A stretch of DNA of 64,000 nt from assembly GCA_003712125.1 (NCBI GenBank), contig RHLF01000001.1, positions 372,001 through 436,000 of the forward strand. Direction: 5' to 3'. The stretch's first letter is position 1. The number at the start of each line of letters is the position of its first letter. The notes beneath the pieces are model-generated. The model did no database searches, was not told where the DNA came from, and saw only the letters and a list, made by a program, of their open reading frames with translations. Positions 63,756 through 64,000 of this stretch are shown here, one piece after another. Origin of the DNA: Allomuricauda sp. (GTDB taxonomy: Bacteria > Bacteroidota > Bacteroidia > Flavobacteriales > Flavobacteriaceae). Both the position numbers and the translations under genes were made by a program.

Positions 63756-64000
63756 GTGGATACATTAAGTTATAAGACCATATCGGCCAATAAAGCAACC
63801 GTTGACAAGCAGTGGTTATTGGTTGATGCCGAAGGACAAACCTTGGGTAGATTGGCCTCAAAGGTTGCTAAAATTCTTAGAGGAAAACACAAACCAAGTT
63901 TTACCCCCCATGTTGATTGTGGTGACAATGTAATTGTTATCAATGCTGAGAAAATTAATTTGAGTGGCAACAAATGGTCCGATAAGGTTTATTTGCGCTA
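63756..64000 (+). CDS. rplM: Ribosomal protein L13 (partial, cut by window end)
   Basis: The first 81 codons of large-subunit protein uL13. The frame begins with GTG and reads [20 protein letters not shown], then [20 protein letters not shown] and [20 protein letters not shown], followed by [17 protein letters not shown]; all are strongly conserved L13 features. The full protein is about 151 residues in Bacteroidota, so roughly half lies beyond the window, and rpsI is expected to follow. The GTG start is chosen because it aligns with the usual MDTLSYKT start and no upstream ATG fits. Confidence 0.96.
   Translation, partial: MDTLSYKTISANKATVDKQWLLVDAEGQTLGRLASKVAKILRGKHKPSFTPHVDCGDNVIVINAEKINLSGNKWSDKVYLR

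Noticed and set aside
63655-63973. Minus-strand frames over the rplM start.
   Set aside because: They are shadows of the conserved L13 frame and its leader.
1-64000. Prophage, insertion sequence, CRISPR, restriction-modification or toxin-antitoxin system.
   Set aside because: No transposase, integrase, phage structural gene, direct-repeat array or known defence-protein motif was found; the tRNA-Gln flank shows no attachment-site duplication or integrase.

Overview
The window looks like a chromosomal segment of a marine-type Flavobacteriaceae (Bacteroidota). The signs are an SprA type IX secretion translocon gene, an alternative complex III operon fused to a cytochrome c oxidase pair, DUF5916 and DUF2723 proteins, and promoters of the Bacteroidota form (TTG, about 19 bp, TAnnTTTG). 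A genus in the Muricauda/Maribacter/Robiginitalea neighbourhood is my inference from overall protein character, not a demonstrated assignment. There is no insertion sequence, prophage, CRISPR array or rRNA operon. Coding density is high and most genes are housekeeping.

Layout. 1-12 kb, minus strand: sprA (cut by the left edge), ruvA, maeB, an MFS sugar transporter, queG, a cupin with a divergent TetR regulator, a cytochrome P450 and ruvB. 12-15 kb: an acyl-CoA oxidase-like flavoenzyme and a GIN-domain (DUF2807) protein. 15-27 kb: one respiratory operon, actA-actB-actC-actD-actE-actF-coxB-coxA, which carries electrons from menaquinol through alternative complex III to an aa3-type oxidase. 27-32 kb: a SPOR protein, then rimP-nusA-infB with a clear promoter and a leader hairpin. 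32-41 kb: a minus-strand run of CPA1 antiporter, a periplasmic-binding-protein/TolC fusion, a membrane fusion protein, an RND pump and an ion channel, preceded by a tRNA-Gln(TTG) gene with its own promoter and terminator. 41-54 kb: a DUF2723 membrane protein, a thioredoxin-fold protein lacking both active cysteines, a metallophosphoesterase, cutC, a glycosylasparaginase, a VOC protein, polA, a secreted HEXXH protein, a CpeT-like lipoprotein, an unlisted 49-residue gene, and a DUF5694 protein. 54-60 kb: a tyrosine/homogentisate catabolic operon (hpd-hmgA-fahA-flavin reductase-like-aminotransferase) facing a MarR regulator across a palindromic operator. 60-64 kb: a lipocalin-like lipoprotein, a DUF5916 outer-membrane protein, and the start of rplM with a structured leader.

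The points most worth a second look are: the binding-protein/TolC fusion inside an efflux operon flanked by ion-transport genes; the cysteine-less thioredoxin fold; the DUF5694 protein with two GxxH motifs; the HEXXH/CpeT-like pair; the 49-aa gene; and the compact regulatory regions at the TetR/cupin, MarR/hpd, cutC/asparaginase, rimP and rplM starts. I see no strong evidence for a wholly new multi-gene defence or mobile system here.
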